The notes: a model not told the origin generated them from the sequence alone. Counted from the stretch's first letter, positions 45,136 through 55,024 are shown. The stretch is DNA of 64,000 nt from Hydrogenothermaceae bacterium (GCA_026418455.1 JAOABH010000008.1:1-64000); one strand, 5' to 3'. Translations and numbers: made by a program.

Positions 45136-46275
45136 CTAAACTGTAAATAATTCAGGATTCTCGTTTATATAATTTTCAAGTTCCTGCATATTCTCAAAGC
45201 TATTTATAGCATTAATAACTGTTAATACCTTAGATCTTAGATTTTCTTCATCTATATCTTCTGATAATATCTTCTCAATCTCAATCCTACTTTTTTCGGA
45301 ATCATTTCCTATAAATGTAAATTCGTATTCATTTTCTACTTTCTCTATATTGATAGAGATATGTAAAAAGTTATCTTTAAATCCTCTTTCTTCTATAAGA
45401 TTTATAATATCTTTTTTTGAAAAATTTTTTTCTGTTATTCCTTTGAGAATAAGAATGGGTTTTTTATTATCACTAAAATTTATCTTACCTATACTGTCTA
45501 TGACAGCTTCTAAATCTTCATCTTTAAATCTATAAGTTAAAAACTTTCTTGTTGGAATTGGGATAAATTTATACTCTATATTGTTTTGATTTTCTATCTC
45601 TATTAAATAGAATCCTTTTTCTGAATAATCTTTTTCGTTAAACTGAGTGTATTCTGTAGAACCGGGATAAACTATTAATGAATCCTTAAATTTAAATGGG
45701 TCTTGTTTTTGATGATAATGTCCTATTCCTACATAGTTAAAACATTCAGGAATTGAGCTTTCAAAATTAATCCCAGATGGAAATATAGGTTGAAACTCAA
45801 GATGTAACATCAATATATTAAAGGGTCTTTTGTCTGCCTTTTCATAAAGCTCTTGTAATACTGAGTTTAAATCTATCTTCCTTAAATTTACCGTGTGTAT
45901 ATGTCTAAGTCCGAATATATTTATATCTTCAAAAGCCTCAAAGCTATTATCAACAATCCTAAGTCCAAGCTCTTTTAATATCTCTAATGGAGATTTATCC
46001 CTTGTTCCACTTCCTCTGTCATGATTTCCAGATATTGTGTATATTGGAATTCTTTTCTCCTTAAGTTTTTTTAGTAAAGTTATCCCTTCAAGTAAAGTCT
46101 CATTTGAAGGTCTTGAAGTATGAAAAAAATCCCCGGTGTGGATTATAAAATCTACATTTTCCTGTAGAGCATACTCTACCACATAGTTAAAAGCATCAAA
46201 AAAATCTCTTTTTCTCTCTTCTAACCCAAGATGTTGATACCCAAGATGGGTATCAGACAGATGGATAAATTTCAT
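45136..46275 (-). CDS. sbcD: SbcD/Mre11-type DNA exonuclease
   Basis: A metallophosphoesterase nuclease for double-strand-break processing. The motifs run '[15 protein letters not shown]', '[19 protein letters not shown]', '[13 protein letters not shown]' and '[12 protein letters not shown]', with all metal ligands present. A capping C-terminal region of about 150 residues follows. The ATPase partner SbcC/Rad50 is not adjacent, which is unusual but known where the pair is split. It overlaps the small DUF2892 gene by one base. Confidence 0.88.
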   Translation of the reverse strand: MKFIHLSDTHLGYQHLGLEERKRDFFDAFNYVVEYALQENVDFIIHTGDFFHTSRPSNETLLEGITLLKKLKEKRIPIYTISGNHDRGSGTRDKSPLEILKELGLRIVDNSFEAFEDINIFGLRHIHTVNLRKIDLNSVLQELYEKADKRPFNILMLHLEFQPIFPSGINFESSIPECFNYVGIGHYHQKQDPFKFKDSLIVYPGSTEYTQFNEKDYSEKGFYLIEIENQNNIEYKFIPIPTRKFLTYRFKDEDLEAVIDSIGKINFSDNKKPILILKGITEKNFSKKDIINLIEERGFKDNFLHISINIEKVENEYEFTFIGNDSEKSRIEIEKILSEDIDEENLRSKVLTVINAINSFENMQELENYINENPELFTV

Positions 46276-46472
46276 TAGCAGAACTTATCTTTACCTGTAA
46301 TCTTCATAAGTATTTTGTCAGAAGGACAGATTCCAGTGATTCCTGCAAATAGTGACATAAGTGCCACAAACCAGATAAGATACTTACCCCATTCAATGCC
46401 GTTTAAATCCAACATTAAACCTGTTATCAAAATTATAGACATCATAATTCTCTGAATTCTTAGTGGTGTCAT
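46275..46472 (-). CDS. DUF2892 family small membrane protein
   Basis: A 65-residue protein with two hydrophobic helices: 'RIQRIMMSIILITGLMLDL' and 'YLIWFVALMSLFAGITGICPSDKIL'. The G-x-C-P-x-x-x-L ending is the DUF2892 (YgaP transmembrane-like) pattern, often next to rhodanese or sulfur-linked genes. GGAGG precedes the ATG. It heads the sbcD-to-ubiD operon. Confidence 0.85.
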   Translation of the reverse strand: MTPLRIQRIMMSIILITGLMLDLNGIEWGKYLIWFVALMSLFAGITGICPSDKILMKITGKDKFC

Positions 46473-46549
46473 TTTAATTACCTCCGGTTTTATTTTTTTC
46501 CTTTCATTGTAAATAAGGATATAACAGATTAAGATTTATTGCAATAGAT

Positions 46550-47434
46550 TTAGTCGTATATTTTTTCAACTTCTTCATTTTCTCTTGTTTTCCACCTCTT
46601 ATGAACCCACAGATACTGATCTGGATATTTTCTAACAGCCTCTTCAACGGCTTTAGTGTAAGCCTGAACTATATTATAGGTGGTTTCTTCTTCCGTTTTA
46701 CCTTCTTGATATATTAATTTTTCAGCATTCAAAAAATAAACCTGTGATTTTTCATCAAAGTAGATATATAAAAAGTATATAGGCTTTTTAAATTTTACAG
46801 CTAGTTTTGCCGGTAAATTTACAGTAGAGGCTTTTAATCCAAAAAAATCAACAAAATAACCTCTGTGTTTTAAGGCATTCTGATCAACAAGAATACCTAA
46901 GAATTTTCCTTCTTGTAACACCTGAACCATTTTTTTTAGTGGTTGGTCGTGAAAAACTATATCTATTCCGGAATCATTTCTTATCTTTGTTATCAGTTGA
47001 TTTATATCTCTGTTATTTTGTCTATATGCAAGACTTACAAGACCAGGAACATAATATGCAAGTCCTGCTCCTGCTATTTCCCAGTTTGATAGATGGGCAG
47101 TTGTTATTATGGCTCCGCCTTTTTCATTTTTAATCTCTTCAAGACCTTTCTCAAATATAACAATATCTTTTATTTTTCCTGACTTTACATAGTCTGGTTG
47201 CCTTGGAAACTCTATTAACACTCTACCTATATTTTCCATACATTTTCGTCTTATGTAATTTCTCCATTTTTGGTCTTTTTCCGGAAAAGCTATCTGGAGA
47301 TTCTTTTCAACAACAGATTTCCTATAGTTTGTTATATACAGAGTAAATCCTATAACTTTTGAAAGTTTTAACGCTGTTTTTCTATCTATTTTCCGAAATA
47401 TAGAGAAAACTGCTTTAATTAGATTTAGAAACAT
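46550..47434 (-). CDS. LpxL/LpxM-type lipid A acyltransferase
   Basis: A Kdo-dependent late acyltransferase that adds secondary acyl chains to lipid A. The catalytic HX4E motif is 'TTAHLSNWEIAGAGL' near residue 113, with 'LGILVDQNALKHRGYFVDFFG' near 184 as the second block. An N-terminal hydrophobic helix anchors it in the inner membrane. The 294 residues are normal. Position (first or second acyl chain) cannot be told. It overlaps the NUDIX gene by 20 bases. Confidence 0.9.
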   Translation of the reverse strand: MFLNLIKAVFSIFRKIDRKTALKLSKVIGFTLYITNYRKSVVEKNLQIAFPEKDQKWRNYIRRKCMENIGRVLIEFPRQPDYVKSGKIKDIVIFEKGLEEIKNEKGGAIITTAHLSNWEIAGAGLAYYVPGLVSLAYRQNNRDINQLITKIRNDSGIDIVFHDQPLKKMVQVLQEGKFLGILVDQNALKHRGYFVDFFGLKASTVNLPAKLAVKFKKPIYFLYIYFDEKSQVYFLNAEKLIYQEGKTEEETTYNIVQAYTKAVEEAVRKYPDQYLWVHKRWKTRENEEVEKIYD

Positions 47435-47843
47435 CTGTTAACTTTTTAACAGCCAACTCAAAAACTTTCTTATCTTTGTCAAAGGATAGTAGCTCATTTA
47501 CCTTTTCAAGTTCTACAAACTCTGCAGCTTCTATCTCCTCTTTCTGAGGCTGTATTTCACCACCCTTATACTCCATAAGGTAGTAATAAACAAACTTGTG
47601 GATAGTGTCTGTTCCTGACCTATACCAATACTCTACATTTCCTAAGTAATCTTTAATCTCTGCATCTACACCAGTTTCCTCTTTGACTTCTCTCAAAGCT
47701 GCATCTTCTTTCTTCTCTGTCCTCTCAACATTTCCCTTAGGAAAGCCGTACCTATCTTTGTTCCTGATAAGTAAGATGTAAATTTTATCCCCTTCTTTTT
47801 TGTAAACAACACCACCTGCAGAAAATTCCCATTTTACCGCCAT
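47415..47843 (-). CDS. NUDIX hydrolase
   Basis: A 142-residue NUDIX domain. The box 'GNVERTEKKEDAALREVKEETGV' matches GX5EX7REUXEEXGU except for local variation at its start. 'WEFSAGGVVYKKEGDKIYILLIRNKDRYGFPKG' resembles bacterial Ap4A hydrolase (diadenosine tetraphosphatase)-type enzymes, but mutT-like activities are possible. It shares one base with the transporter upstream and overlaps the acyltransferase downstream. Confidence 0.9.
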   Translation of the reverse strand: MAVKWEFSAGGVVYKKEGDKIYILLIRNKDRYGFPKGNVERTEKKEDAALREVKEETGVDAEIKDYLGNVEYWYRSGTDTIHKFVYYYLMEYKGGEIQPQKEEIEAAEFVELEKVNELLSFDKDKKVFELAVKKLTDVSKSN

Positions 47844-49291
47844 CAGCCACCTCTAAAAAGATTTAAGAAAATAAATATTATAACACCTCCTATAATATCA
47901 AGTATGATTCCTGTTTTTATCATTGTTTTTATAGGTATAAGTTTTGTTCCGTAAACTATTGCATTAGGTGGAGTAGATATTGGAAGCACAAAGGCAAAAC
48001 TTGCAGCTATTATAGTAGCCATAACGGGATACGTTATATCAACATTTACAGCTTGTAATGAATGTATAACGATTGGTATGAATGTTATTGCTGTTGCTGT
48101 GTTTGATATAATCTCTGTAGCTACTATTATGAAAAAGATGAGAGCGATAAAGAATATTAGGATATTTACATCTTGGAAATATCTGCTGAATATATCCCCT
48201 ATAATTTTACCAAGTCCAGAATTCTCTATAACTTTCCCAAGTGATAATCCAGATGCAAAAAGTAAAACTGTGTCCCAATCAATACTTTTTAGATCTTCGC
48301 CAGATAAGATAGGTTTAAATGTTTGACTATTTTGAGGTATCAAAAAAAGTAGTGATGCTGTAAATATAGCCACATAGGACTCCGGCATAATATTTAAAAA
48401 TATCTTTGATAACTCCCTATATCCAAGAATGGAAAGTAAAGATGGTAAAATCCAGAGGATAACGGTTAAACCAAAAATTAAACCTACAACCTTTTCGGAA
48501 AATGTAATTTTCGGAAGTTTTGCTTTCTCTGAATTTATTATAGATTTTAACATCTGAGTAGATATATTGGAGGAGAAATTACGGATTTTATACTTTACAT
48601 ACAGTATTAAGGCAAAAAATGCAGATAAAGCAATAGGTAATGAGAAAATAGACCATTCTAAAAAGGTTATGTCCTTACCTGCTTCTTTTAGAAATCCAAC
48701 TCCAACTAAATTTGTTGGGCTTCCTATGAGAGTCCCAACACCTCCCAAGGATGCACTGTAAGCAATAGCAAGTAAAAACATAGATGCAAATGTCCTATAA
48801 CCATGACTTTCTTCTTTTATAAGAGATAATATACCTATGGCAATTGGAAGCATCATAGCAGTTGTTGCAGTATTGCTGAGCCACATAGAGAGTAAGAAGG
48901 TTATGAGAGTTAGACCTACAAACATTGTAAATGGAGATTTTGAGAATATATCTACTGACAGTAGATAGAGAGATATCCTTTTATCAAGTCCGTATTTGTT
49001 TATGGCGTTTGCTAAGATAAAACTTCCTATCATCAGTAGTATAACCGGATTTGAAAATCCGGAGAAGGCATTTTTTATATCATTAACACCAAAGATAACT
49101 GTTAAAACAACTCCTAAAAGTCCTACAACAGATAGAGGGGCTATCTCTGATATCCACAAAATTAGGCAGAATATCATTATTGATAAAGTTATCTTAGGTT
49201 CGTATTGGAGTGAGGATGTAAAGAAAAAGATTACTGGTAATATTATGGAAGCAATTATATACATAAATTTACTGTCAAATCTCTTCCTCAT
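47843..49291 (-). CDS. DASS-family (SLC13) sodium/anion transporter
   Basis: A polytopic transporter of 482 residues. The two pseudo-symmetric halves carry the SNT-type motifs 'WLSNTATTAMMLPIAIG' near residue 136 and 'ISNTATAITFIPIVI' near 400. 'GGVGTLIGSPTNLVGVGF' near 180 and 'LPISTPPNAIVYGT' near 445 are the substrate/sodium loops. Substrate may be sulfate, phosphate or dicarboxylates; all are known for the family. It overlaps hom by 17 bases. Confidence 0.87.
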   Translation of the reverse strand: MRKRFDSKFMYIIASIILPVIFFFTSSLQYEPKITLSIMIFCLILWISEIAPLSVVGLLGVVLTVIFGVNDIKNAFSGFSNPVILLMIGSFILANAINKYGLDKRISLYLLSVDIFSKSPFTMFVGLTLITFLLSMWLSNTATTAMMLPIAIGILSLIKEESHGYRTFASMFLLAIAYSASLGGVGTLIGSPTNLVGVGFLKEAGKDITFLEWSIFSLPIALSAFFALILYVKYKIRNFSSNISTQMLKSIINSEKAKLPKITFSEKVVGLIFGLTVILWILPSLLSILGYRELSKIFLNIMPESYVAIFTASLLFLIPQNSQTFKPILSGEDLKSIDWDTVLLFASGLSLGKVIENSGLGKIIGDIFSRYFQDVNILIFFIALIFFIIVATEIISNTATAITFIPIVIHSLQAVNVDITYPVMATIIAASFAFVLPISTPPNAIVYGTKLIPIKTMIKTGIILDIIGGVIIFIFLNLFRGG

Positions 49292-50600
49292 CTTCTACTC
49301 TTATTATTATAGGTTTTTTGAGACAGAGTTTATTTCTGACGATCTCTCTTATGGCTTGTTGTATACTGTTTTCCGAAGCTGTGTGTGTAAGTATAACAAG
49401 AGGGACAATATGCTGACTACTTTCTTTTTGGAGTTTTACTACTTTCTCCTTCTGTATTACGGCAGCGATACTGATGTTATATGAAGCAAAAACAGAGGCT
49501 ATCTTTGCAAGTATTCCCGTTATATCAGGGACTGTAAACCTTATATAGTATCTTGTGAAAAAGTCTTTAGCTTTTGTGAGATTAAGGTCTTTATGTTTCC
49601 AGTTTATAGAGGTAACCTCTATCTCCTGTCCTATCCCTATTTGTATAGATTTAGCTATGTTTACTATATCACTTACTACTGCACTTGCTGTAGGAAGGCT
49701 TCCAGCACCTCTCCCCTGTAACATAACTTCTCCGACATTATCTCCCTCAACCATAACTGCGTTAAACACCCCGGAAACTTTAGAGAGAGGATGGTCTGAC
49801 CTTAAAAATGTAGGATGGACTCTAACTTCCACATCTTTTTCGTGGGATTTTGCTATTGCAAGGAGTTTTAAAGTGTATCCAAGTTCCTTCCCTAACTCTA
49901 TATCAAGGGTGTCTATATTTTCTATACCTTCAACATAAACCTCTGAGAAGTTTAAAAAGCCTCCGAATGATAGAGATGCGAGAATGGATATTTTATGGGC
50001 TGCATCTGTTCCGTTTATATCGAGTGTAGGGTCTGCTTCCGCGTATCCTTTTTCTTGAGCTTCTTTTAAAGCCTGTTTAAAGCTTTTACCTTGACTTTCC
50101 ATTGCCGTTAGTATATAGTTTGTTGTGCCGTTTAGTATTCCATAAACTTTTTTTATGTTATTTGCTATAAGTCCTTCTCTTAAAGCTTTTATTATAGGAA
50201 TTCCTCCGGCTACAGCTGCCTCAAAGCCTATTCTTATATTCTTCTGCGATGCAAGTTCAAACACATCTTTTCCTTTCTCTGCCAACAGAGCTTTGTTTGC
50301 TGTTACAACATGTTTGCCGTTTTTTATAGCTTCTGTAATAACTTTATAGGGAAAGTCAATACCTCCGGCAACTTCAACAACTATATGGACATTTTTATCT
50401 CTTATAATCTCCTCTAAGGAGTAAACCTTCTTTTCATCCTTTAAGGGATATGGAAAATTTTTATTCCAATTTCTCGTAAAAACTTTATAAAGATTTATCT
50501 CACAGTTTGCTTTTTCTTTAAGTAGATTTTTTTGATTTTCAAGTATATAAGCAACGCCATTTCCAACTATTCCATATCCTATGATAGCTACGTTTATCAA
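49275..50600 (-). CDS. hom: Homoserine dehydrogenase
   Basis: Reduces aspartate semialdehyde to homoserine for threonine and methionine. The NAD(P)-binding 'VAIIGYGIVGNGVAYIL' starts the protein. 'TANKALLAEKG' near 98, 'GILNGTTNYILTAMESQG' near 152 and 'KGYAEADPTLDINGTDAAHKISILA' near 183 are the catalytic segments. A C-terminal ACT domain ('TVPDITGILAKIASVFASYNISIAAVIQK') suggests feedback control by threonine. It is the first gene of a four-gene operon. Confidence 0.96.
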   Translation of the reverse strand: MINVAIIGYGIVGNGVAYILENQKNLLKEKANCEINLYKVFTRNWNKNFPYPLKDEKKVYSLEEIIRDKNVHIVVEVAGGIDFPYKVITEAIKNGKHVVTANKALLAEKGKDVFELASQKNIRIGFEAAVAGGIPIIKALREGLIANNIKKVYGILNGTTNYILTAMESQGKSFKQALKEAQEKGYAEADPTLDINGTDAAHKISILASLSFGGFLNFSEVYVEGIENIDTLDIELGKELGYTLKLLAIAKSHEKDVEVRVHPTFLRSDHPLSKVSGVFNAVMVEGDNVGEVMLQGRGAGSLPTASAVVSDIVNIAKSIQIGIGQEIEVTSINWKHKDLNLTKAKDFFTRYYIRFTVPDITGILAKIASVFASYNISIAAVIQKEKVVKLQKESSQHIVPLVILTHTASENSIQQAIREIVRNKLCLKKPIIIRVEDEEEI

Positions 50601-50641
50601 GACAAACCTCCCTGCTTAGTTTAAAAATTTTATCATAAAAT

Positions 50642-50669
50642 AAAAAAAGGCTCCTCGTTGCGAGGAGCC
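50642..50669 (-). terminator. Rho-independent terminator of the NapH-like gene
   Basis: Perfect nine-base stem GGCTCCTCG / CGAGGAGCC with a three-base loop, followed on the minus strand by a run of seven T. It lies about 37 bases past the stop of the NapH-like gene and before hom. It is one of only two clear hairpin terminators in the window. Confidence 0.92.
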
Positions 50670-50705
50670 AAATTGGGGGATTTGGGAGGAGGGGGTAAGA
50701 CAGAC

Positions 50706-51572
50706 TTAATTTTTTGTTAAAGATTTTCCTGATATAAAATCTTGATCTCTTGGTGGTAACTCTTTTACTATACCCATCGCTGTAGGTAAACATTTTTCTG
50801 ACTGAGCTTTAGTACATGAATCTATACAGTTATAACACTCTATACATGCAGCTATACCTTTGTAAAAGTCTTGAATATATGCCATTCTTCTCGGGTCTAA
50901 TGCCATAGGACAGTTTTTCACACACTCCCTACAGTCTGTACAAACATCAGGATTTACAAGAGTAGGTTTGTAAAGGTGATGGTAAGGTGTTATTTTTTGG
51001 TATATACCTGTTGGACAGAAAACTCTACACCATCTTTTTCCTATAAACAGTTCAAAGTAAAACATTCCTGTCATACCTAAGAAAACAAGCCACATAGGTA
51101 TAAAAGAAGGATTAGTTTTGTAGAAAAACACCCTCAGATCTGTAACCCAGTTTAAAAAGAGTAATGAGAACAGTATAGAGGTTATAACTGTAAATAGTAT
51201 GTAGCTTATCTTTTCTCCCTTATTAGATTTTGGATTCCACCAGATCTTCCTAAATTTCTCTTGAATCTCAGCGAACCATCCTCCGGGACATATCCATCCA
51301 CAGAATACTCTTCCTAATACAAGGTTTAAAACTATAACCAATATTGCAAAAATACCAAGTGCAAATATAACTGGAGCTAAACCTTCCGCTAAGGATACAG
51401 ACTTACCAAGTATAAATGCCTCATTCCTGGCTATATCTATCTTTGCTATCTTTAAAACTGGAATGATTATAAGTAGAAATATCACTAATAAATAAGCTAT
51501 ATTCCTCAGTATTGTAAACTTGTTTTTCTCAAAAAATGAGGGCTGTGGACAACTTTGTGCTGTTGTTTGCAT
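50706..51572 (-). CDS. NapH/CcoG-like membrane polyferredoxin
   Basis: A 288-residue membrane iron-sulfur protein. Helices near residues 20-40, 55-85, 120-145 and 160-180 surround 'VFCGWICPGGWF' and 'RWCRVFCPTGIY', the paired CxxxCP motifs of the NapH/NosR/CcoG group. The C-terminus has two [4Fe-4S] sites, 'CTDCRECVKNCPMAL' and 'CIECYNCIDSCTK'. It likely passes quinol electrons outward or serves copper/iron-centre assembly; no nap, nos or cco partner is adjacent. I use the ATG at 51572 behind GGAGG instead of 51608. It stands alone with its own terminator. Confidence 0.82.
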   Translation of the reverse strand: MQTTAQSCPQPSFFEKNKFTILRNIAYLLVIFLLIIIPVLKIAKIDIARNEAFILGKSVSLAEGLAPVIFALGIFAILVIVLNLVLGRVFCGWICPGGWFAEIQEKFRKIWWNPKSNKGEKISYILFTVITSILFSLLFLNWVTDLRVFFYKTNPSFIPMWLVFLGMTGMFYFELFIGKRWCRVFCPTGIYQKITPYHHLYKPTLVNPDVCTDCRECVKNCPMALDPRRMAYIQDFYKGIAACIECYNCIDSCTKAQSEKCLPTAMGIVKELPPRDQDFISGKSLTKN

Positions 51573-51608
51573 TATAACACCTCCGAATTTTATAAAAAAT
51601 ATTAACAT

Positions 51609-51636
51609 AAAAAAAATAGTTAGTAAAGACTAACTA
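51609..51636 (-). terminator. Rho-independent terminator of purN
   Basis: On the minus strand an eight-base stem TAGTTAGT/ACTAACTA with a four-base loop is followed by eight T. It lies about 37 bases beyond the purN stop and before the NapH-like gene. The stem is AT-rich, so it may be weak at high growth temperature. Confidence 0.65.
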
Positions 51637-51672
51637 ACATACTTTCATACTTTTATAAAATTTATCTTGTTT

Positions 51673-52323
51673 TTAAAAATCTTCAAGCTGAGGATTTACT
51701 GGTATGGTTCCGTATTTTGCTCCTTTAACTAAAACTTTTCTACCTTTAACTTCTACTCTCCCTTCCAAAATCCATTTTATAGCCTGAGGGTATATCCTGT
51801 GTTCAAAGGAAAGTATCCTTTCAGATAAAGACTGTGGTGTGTCTTCCGGTAAAACAGGTACAGCTGCCTGTATAATTACAGGACCATTATCTAACTCTTT
51901 CGTTACAAAATGGACTGAACAGCCTGTTATAAGACTTCCATACTCTAATGCCTGTTTTTGAGCATCTTTACCCTGAAATGCTGGAACTAATGATGGATGA
52001 ATATTAACTATCTTTCCTTCAAAGGTATCTATAAACTCTTCTGAAAGAATCCTCATATAGCCAGCTAAAACTACTAAATCAGGATTTTCATTTTTAATAA
52101 GCTCTGCAATGTAAATATCATATCCTCTTCTGGTTTCAAAAAAAGATGGATCTATAAACTTCGTCTTTATGCCATTTTCTTTGGCTATATCTAAACCTTT
52201 TGCATCCTTTTTGTTGGATAAAACTAAGGAGATTTTTGCTCTTATTTTCCCATCTTTAATAGCATCTATTATGGCTTTTAGATTAGATCCTCTTCCAGAT
52301 ATTAACACCACTAAATTTTTCAA
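51673..52323 (-). CDS. purN: Phosphoribosylglycinamide formyltransferase
   Basis: Transfers formyl from 10-formyl-THF to GAR in purine synthesis. 'VVLISGRGSNLKAIIDA' at the N-terminus, 'LVVLAGYMRILSEEFI' near 87, 'NIHPSLVPAFQGKDA' near 107 with the catalytic His, and 'GCSVHFVTKELDNGPVI' are diagnostic. I prefer the TTG at 52323 (216 residues), because family members begin 'MKNLVVLISG'; the track's TTG at 52338 lies on the GGGAG site. It has its own terminator. purS and purQ are 7 kb away. Confidence 0.95.
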   Translation of the reverse strand: MKNLVVLISGRGSNLKAIIDAIKDGKIRAKISLVLSNKKDAKGLDIAKENGIKTKFIDPSFFETRRGYDIYIAELIKNENPDLVVLAGYMRILSEEFIDTFEGKIVNIHPSLVPAFQGKDAQKQALEYGSLITGCSVHFVTKELDNGPVIIQAAVPVLPEDTPQSLSERILSFEHRIYPQAIKWILEGRVEVKGRKVLVKGAKYGTIPVNPQLEDF

Positions 52324-52376
52324 CAGCTTTTCTCCCAAGAAATTGTTACAACTATTTTAACTCAAAAAGTAACACC

Positions 52377-52404
52377 TTGACTTTATCTCTAATTTTGGCA
52401 TAAT
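52377..52404 (+). promoter_or_regulatory. Promoter for pyrF-rpoN-hpf
   Basis: TTGACT (52377-52382), a 16-bp spacer and CATAAT (52399-52404) each match five of six consensus bases. The start would lie about 25 bases before the pyrF ATG. Confidence 0.6.
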
Positions 52405-52435
52405 TTTTGTATATAAATTTTATTTTGAGGTTTTT

Positions 52436-53119
52436 ATGGAAAAGAAAATAGCTCTTGCTCTTGATGTAGAAAGCTCAAAAGAAGCTTTAGATATTCTTAA
52501 GGAAATAGAAGATAGAGATTTAATAATTAAAGTAGGATATTCTCTATTTATAAGATATGGTATATCTATTATAGAAGATATTAAAAAGTTAGGTTATCCG
52601 GTTTTTTTGGATTTAAAGCTTCATGATATACCAAACACCGTTTATAACGGTGTAAAGGCAGCTGTAAATCTTGAAGTAGATTATCTAACGTTACACGCTT
52701 TAGGTGGAGAGCTTATGCTTCAAAAAGCTATCGAAGCCAGAGGCTCAAGTAATTTAAAACTCCTTGCAGTAACTATCCTTACAAGCCATTCTGAAGATTA
52801 TCCAGAGTTTTTAGGAAGTAGCTTAACAGTTGATAATTTAGCACTAAAATTTGCAAAAATGGCTGTTGATATAGGTATAGATGGAGTTGTTTGCTCATCT
52901 CATGAGGTAGAGAATTTAAAAAAAACAATAGACAAAAGTTTTATTGCCGTTGTTCCAGGTATAAGACTTAATTCTGATAAAAGTGATGATCAGACACGTA
53001 TAGCTACTCCAAAGGATGCAGTCAAAAAAGGAGCAGATATACTTGTTATAGGGAGACCTATATTAAAAGCTGATAATAAAAATGAAGTTGTAAAGCAGAT
53101 AAAAGAGAGTTTAAGATGA
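52436..53119 (+). CDS. pyrF: Orotidine 5'-phosphate decarboxylase
   Basis: Makes UMP from OMP. The catalytic core '[21 protein letters not shown]' near residue 57 has the D-K-x-x-D motif, with '[14 protein letters not shown]' at the N-terminus and '[37 protein letters not shown]' near 175. The 227 residues are normal. Its stop overlaps the rpoN ATG by four bases. Confidence 0.96.
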   Translation: MEKKIALALDVESSKEALDILKEIEDRDLIIKVGYSLFIRYGISIIEDIKKLGYPVFLDLKLHDIPNTVYNGVKAAVNLEVDYLTLHALGGELMLQKAIEARGSSNLKLLAVTILTSHSEDYPEFLGSSLTVDNLALKFAKMAVDIGIDGVVCSSHEVENLKKTIDKSFIAVVPGIRLNSDKSDDQTRIATPKDAVKKGADILVIGRPILKADNKNEVVKQIKESLR

Positions 53120-54432
53120 AGCAGTCTTTAAATCTAAAGCTACAGAATAGATTAAATCTAACATTAAGTTTAAAAACACAGATAAATATCCTTACTTTAT
53201 CCAAGACAGAACTATTAGAAGAGATTAAAGAAGAACTACAGGAAAATCCTTTCCTTGAAGAGATATACAATATTCAGCCTCAATATACAGAGAGAATTCA
53301 GGACTTATCTGTTTCTTATGAAGAAGAGGAAGAGTTAAATCCATTAGCAAGGATACCACACAGACAGTCTCTACAGGATATTATAGAAAATCAGATAAAT
53401 ATAGAATTTGAAGGAGAAGATAAAGATATAGCTTTAGAAATTGTGGATAATATAGATGAGAAGGGATTTTTTAAGGGAGATTTAGAAAGTATAGCCGGTA
53501 AGTTTAAAAGAGAGATAAAATACATAGAAAGGATAAGAAAAAAAATTACACAGCTTGAACCTATAGGTATAGCTTCAAAAGATTTAGAGGAGTTTTTGTT
53601 AATCCAGCTTGATGAGTTAGATATATTTGACCCAGTTATTGAAAGTATGATAATTGAAGACTTAAAAAACCTTAACGATATAACTTTTTTATCTGAAAAA
53701 TATAAACTTTCAAAAGAGGAGATAGAGGAGAAAATAGATGTTATAAAACATCTAAAGCCTTACCCTCTCTATGGTTATGAAGATATTGACATCCATTATG
53801 TTGAACCGGATATTTTTATATATATCAAACCTGAAGGAAAAGAAGGAGATTTCTTTGATGTGGTTATAAATGACTTTGATATTCCAAAAGTAAATTTTAT
53901 AAATAGTTATAAAAGGATACTTTCAAAGAAGGATATAGCTCCGGAGGTAAGAGAGTTTTTAAATCAGAAGTATGAGAAAGCTCTTGGTATTATTAAAGGA
54001 TTACAACAGAGAAAAGAAAACTTATATAGTCTTGTTAAAATGTTGGCTGAATATCAGAAGGACTTTCTTCTAAATGGAAAGGATTATATAAAACCTCTCA
54101 CATTAAAGGAGGTTTCTGAAAAAATTGGATTACACGAATCTACAATAAGTCGTATAGTTTCAAATAAGTATGCTGTTACACCCCAAGGGGTTTTACCTCT
54201 CAAAGCCTTCTTTGCTTCAAAAGCTTCAAAAGAAAGTGGAAATATCTCTTCTGAGAGTGTAAAATATCTCATCAAAAATTTAATTGAAAATGAAGACCCA
54301 AAAAAACCATTAAGTGATTTAGATATAGTTGATATGTTAAAAAAGGAAGGAATAAAGATAGCCAGAAGGACAGTTACTAAATACAGAGAAGATATGGGAA
54401 TTCCGGATTCCAGAAAAAGAAAACTAAAATAG
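53116..54432 (+). CDS. rpoN: RNA polymerase sigma-54 factor
   Basis: The alternative sigma that needs enhancer-binding ATPases. Region I ('[18 protein letters not shown]') is Q/L-rich, though here with fewer Gln than usual. The core-binding region follows, then the HTH '[26 protein letters not shown]' near residue 320 and the RpoN box '[10 protein letters not shown]' near 422. At 438 residues it is complete. It is coupled to pyrF by a four-base overlap and followed by hpf, the classic rpoN-hpf pairing. No sigma-54 activator gene is in the window. Confidence 0.95.
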   Translation: MKQSLNLKLQNRLNLTLSLKTQINILTLSKTELLEEIKEELQENPFLEEIYNIQPQYTERIQDLSVSYEEEEELNPLARIPHRQSLQDIIENQINIEFEGEDKDIALEIVDNIDEKGFFKGDLESIAGKFKREIKYIERIRKKITQLEPIGIASKDLEEFLLIQLDELDIFDPVIESMIIEDLKNLNDITFLSEKYKLSKEEIEEKIDVIKHLKPYPLYGYEDIDIHYVEPDIFIYIKPEGKEGDFFDVVINDFDIPKVNFINSYKRILSKKDIAPEVREFLNQKYEKALGIIKGLQQRKENLYSLVKMLAEYQKDFLLNGKDYIKPLTLKEVSEKIGLHESTISRIVSNKYAVTPQGVLPLKAFFASKASKESGNISSESVKYLIKNLIENEDPKKPLSDLDIVDMLKKEGIKIARRTVTKYREDMGIPDSRKRKLK

Positions 54433-54443
54433 GAGGCATTAAG

Positions 54444-55007
54444 ATGCAGATTGAACATGTTAGCAGAAACTTTGAACTTTCAGAGTTTATTAAGAACTAC
54501 GCAGAGCATAAGCTCGAAAGATTGAAGCATTACTTAAGAGAACTTGATACTGCGGAAGATTCTGTAAGGGTAAGAGTAGTTTATGACTATGAGAAACACA
54601 GACACAGATATAGAGTTGATATTGACGTTTACTTTAACACTCCAGGTGGAGGAGTTATACACGCATGGGAGGAAAGTAACGACCTCTACTCAGCTATAGA
54701 TTTTGTGATAGATGAAGTAGAAAGACAGCTTATAAGATTAAAAAGTAGAAGGATAGAAGAGAGAAGGAGACAGGCAAAACTTGAAAGTTTAAAGGAACAT
54801 ACAGCAGTGGAACCTTCTATCCAAAGGCCTCTTATTGCGGTAGAACCTCTACCTGTAGATAAGCCTATGACAGTTGATGATGCAAGAATTATGTTAGAAG
54901 AGATGGGATCATTCTTTTTGCCGTTTATCAACTCTGAAACGGGACAGGTTAATGTAATATACAGAAAAAAAGGTGGTAATTACGGACTTATAACACCTTC
55001 TGTATAA
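54444..55007 (+). CDS. hpf: Long-form ribosome hibernation promoting factor
   Basis: A 187-residue HPF. The N-terminal domain (1-100: 'SRNFELSEFIKNYAEHKLERLKHYLRELD') has the S30AE/RaiA fold that occupies the decoding centre. The C-terminal domain (about 130-187: 'KPMTVDDARIMLEEMGSFFLPFINSETGQVNVIYRKKGGNYGLI') dimerises ribosomes to 100S. AGGAGG precedes the ATG. It is co-transcribed with rpoN. Confidence 0.93.
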   Translation: MQIEHVSRNFELSEFIKNYAEHKLERLKHYLRELDTAEDSVRVRVVYDYEKHRHRYRVDIDVYFNTPGGGVIHAWEESNDLYSAIDFVIDEVERQLIRLKSRRIEERRRQAKLESLKEHTAVEPSIQRPLIAVEPLPVDKPMTVDDARIMLEEMGSFFLPFINSETGQVNVIYRKKGGNYGLITPSV

Positions 55008-55024
55008 GTTTATTTTAATTTGGC

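Noticed and set aside
48996-49484. 162-residue plus-strand ORF opposite the DASS and hom genes
   Set aside because: Shadow of two genes on the other strand.
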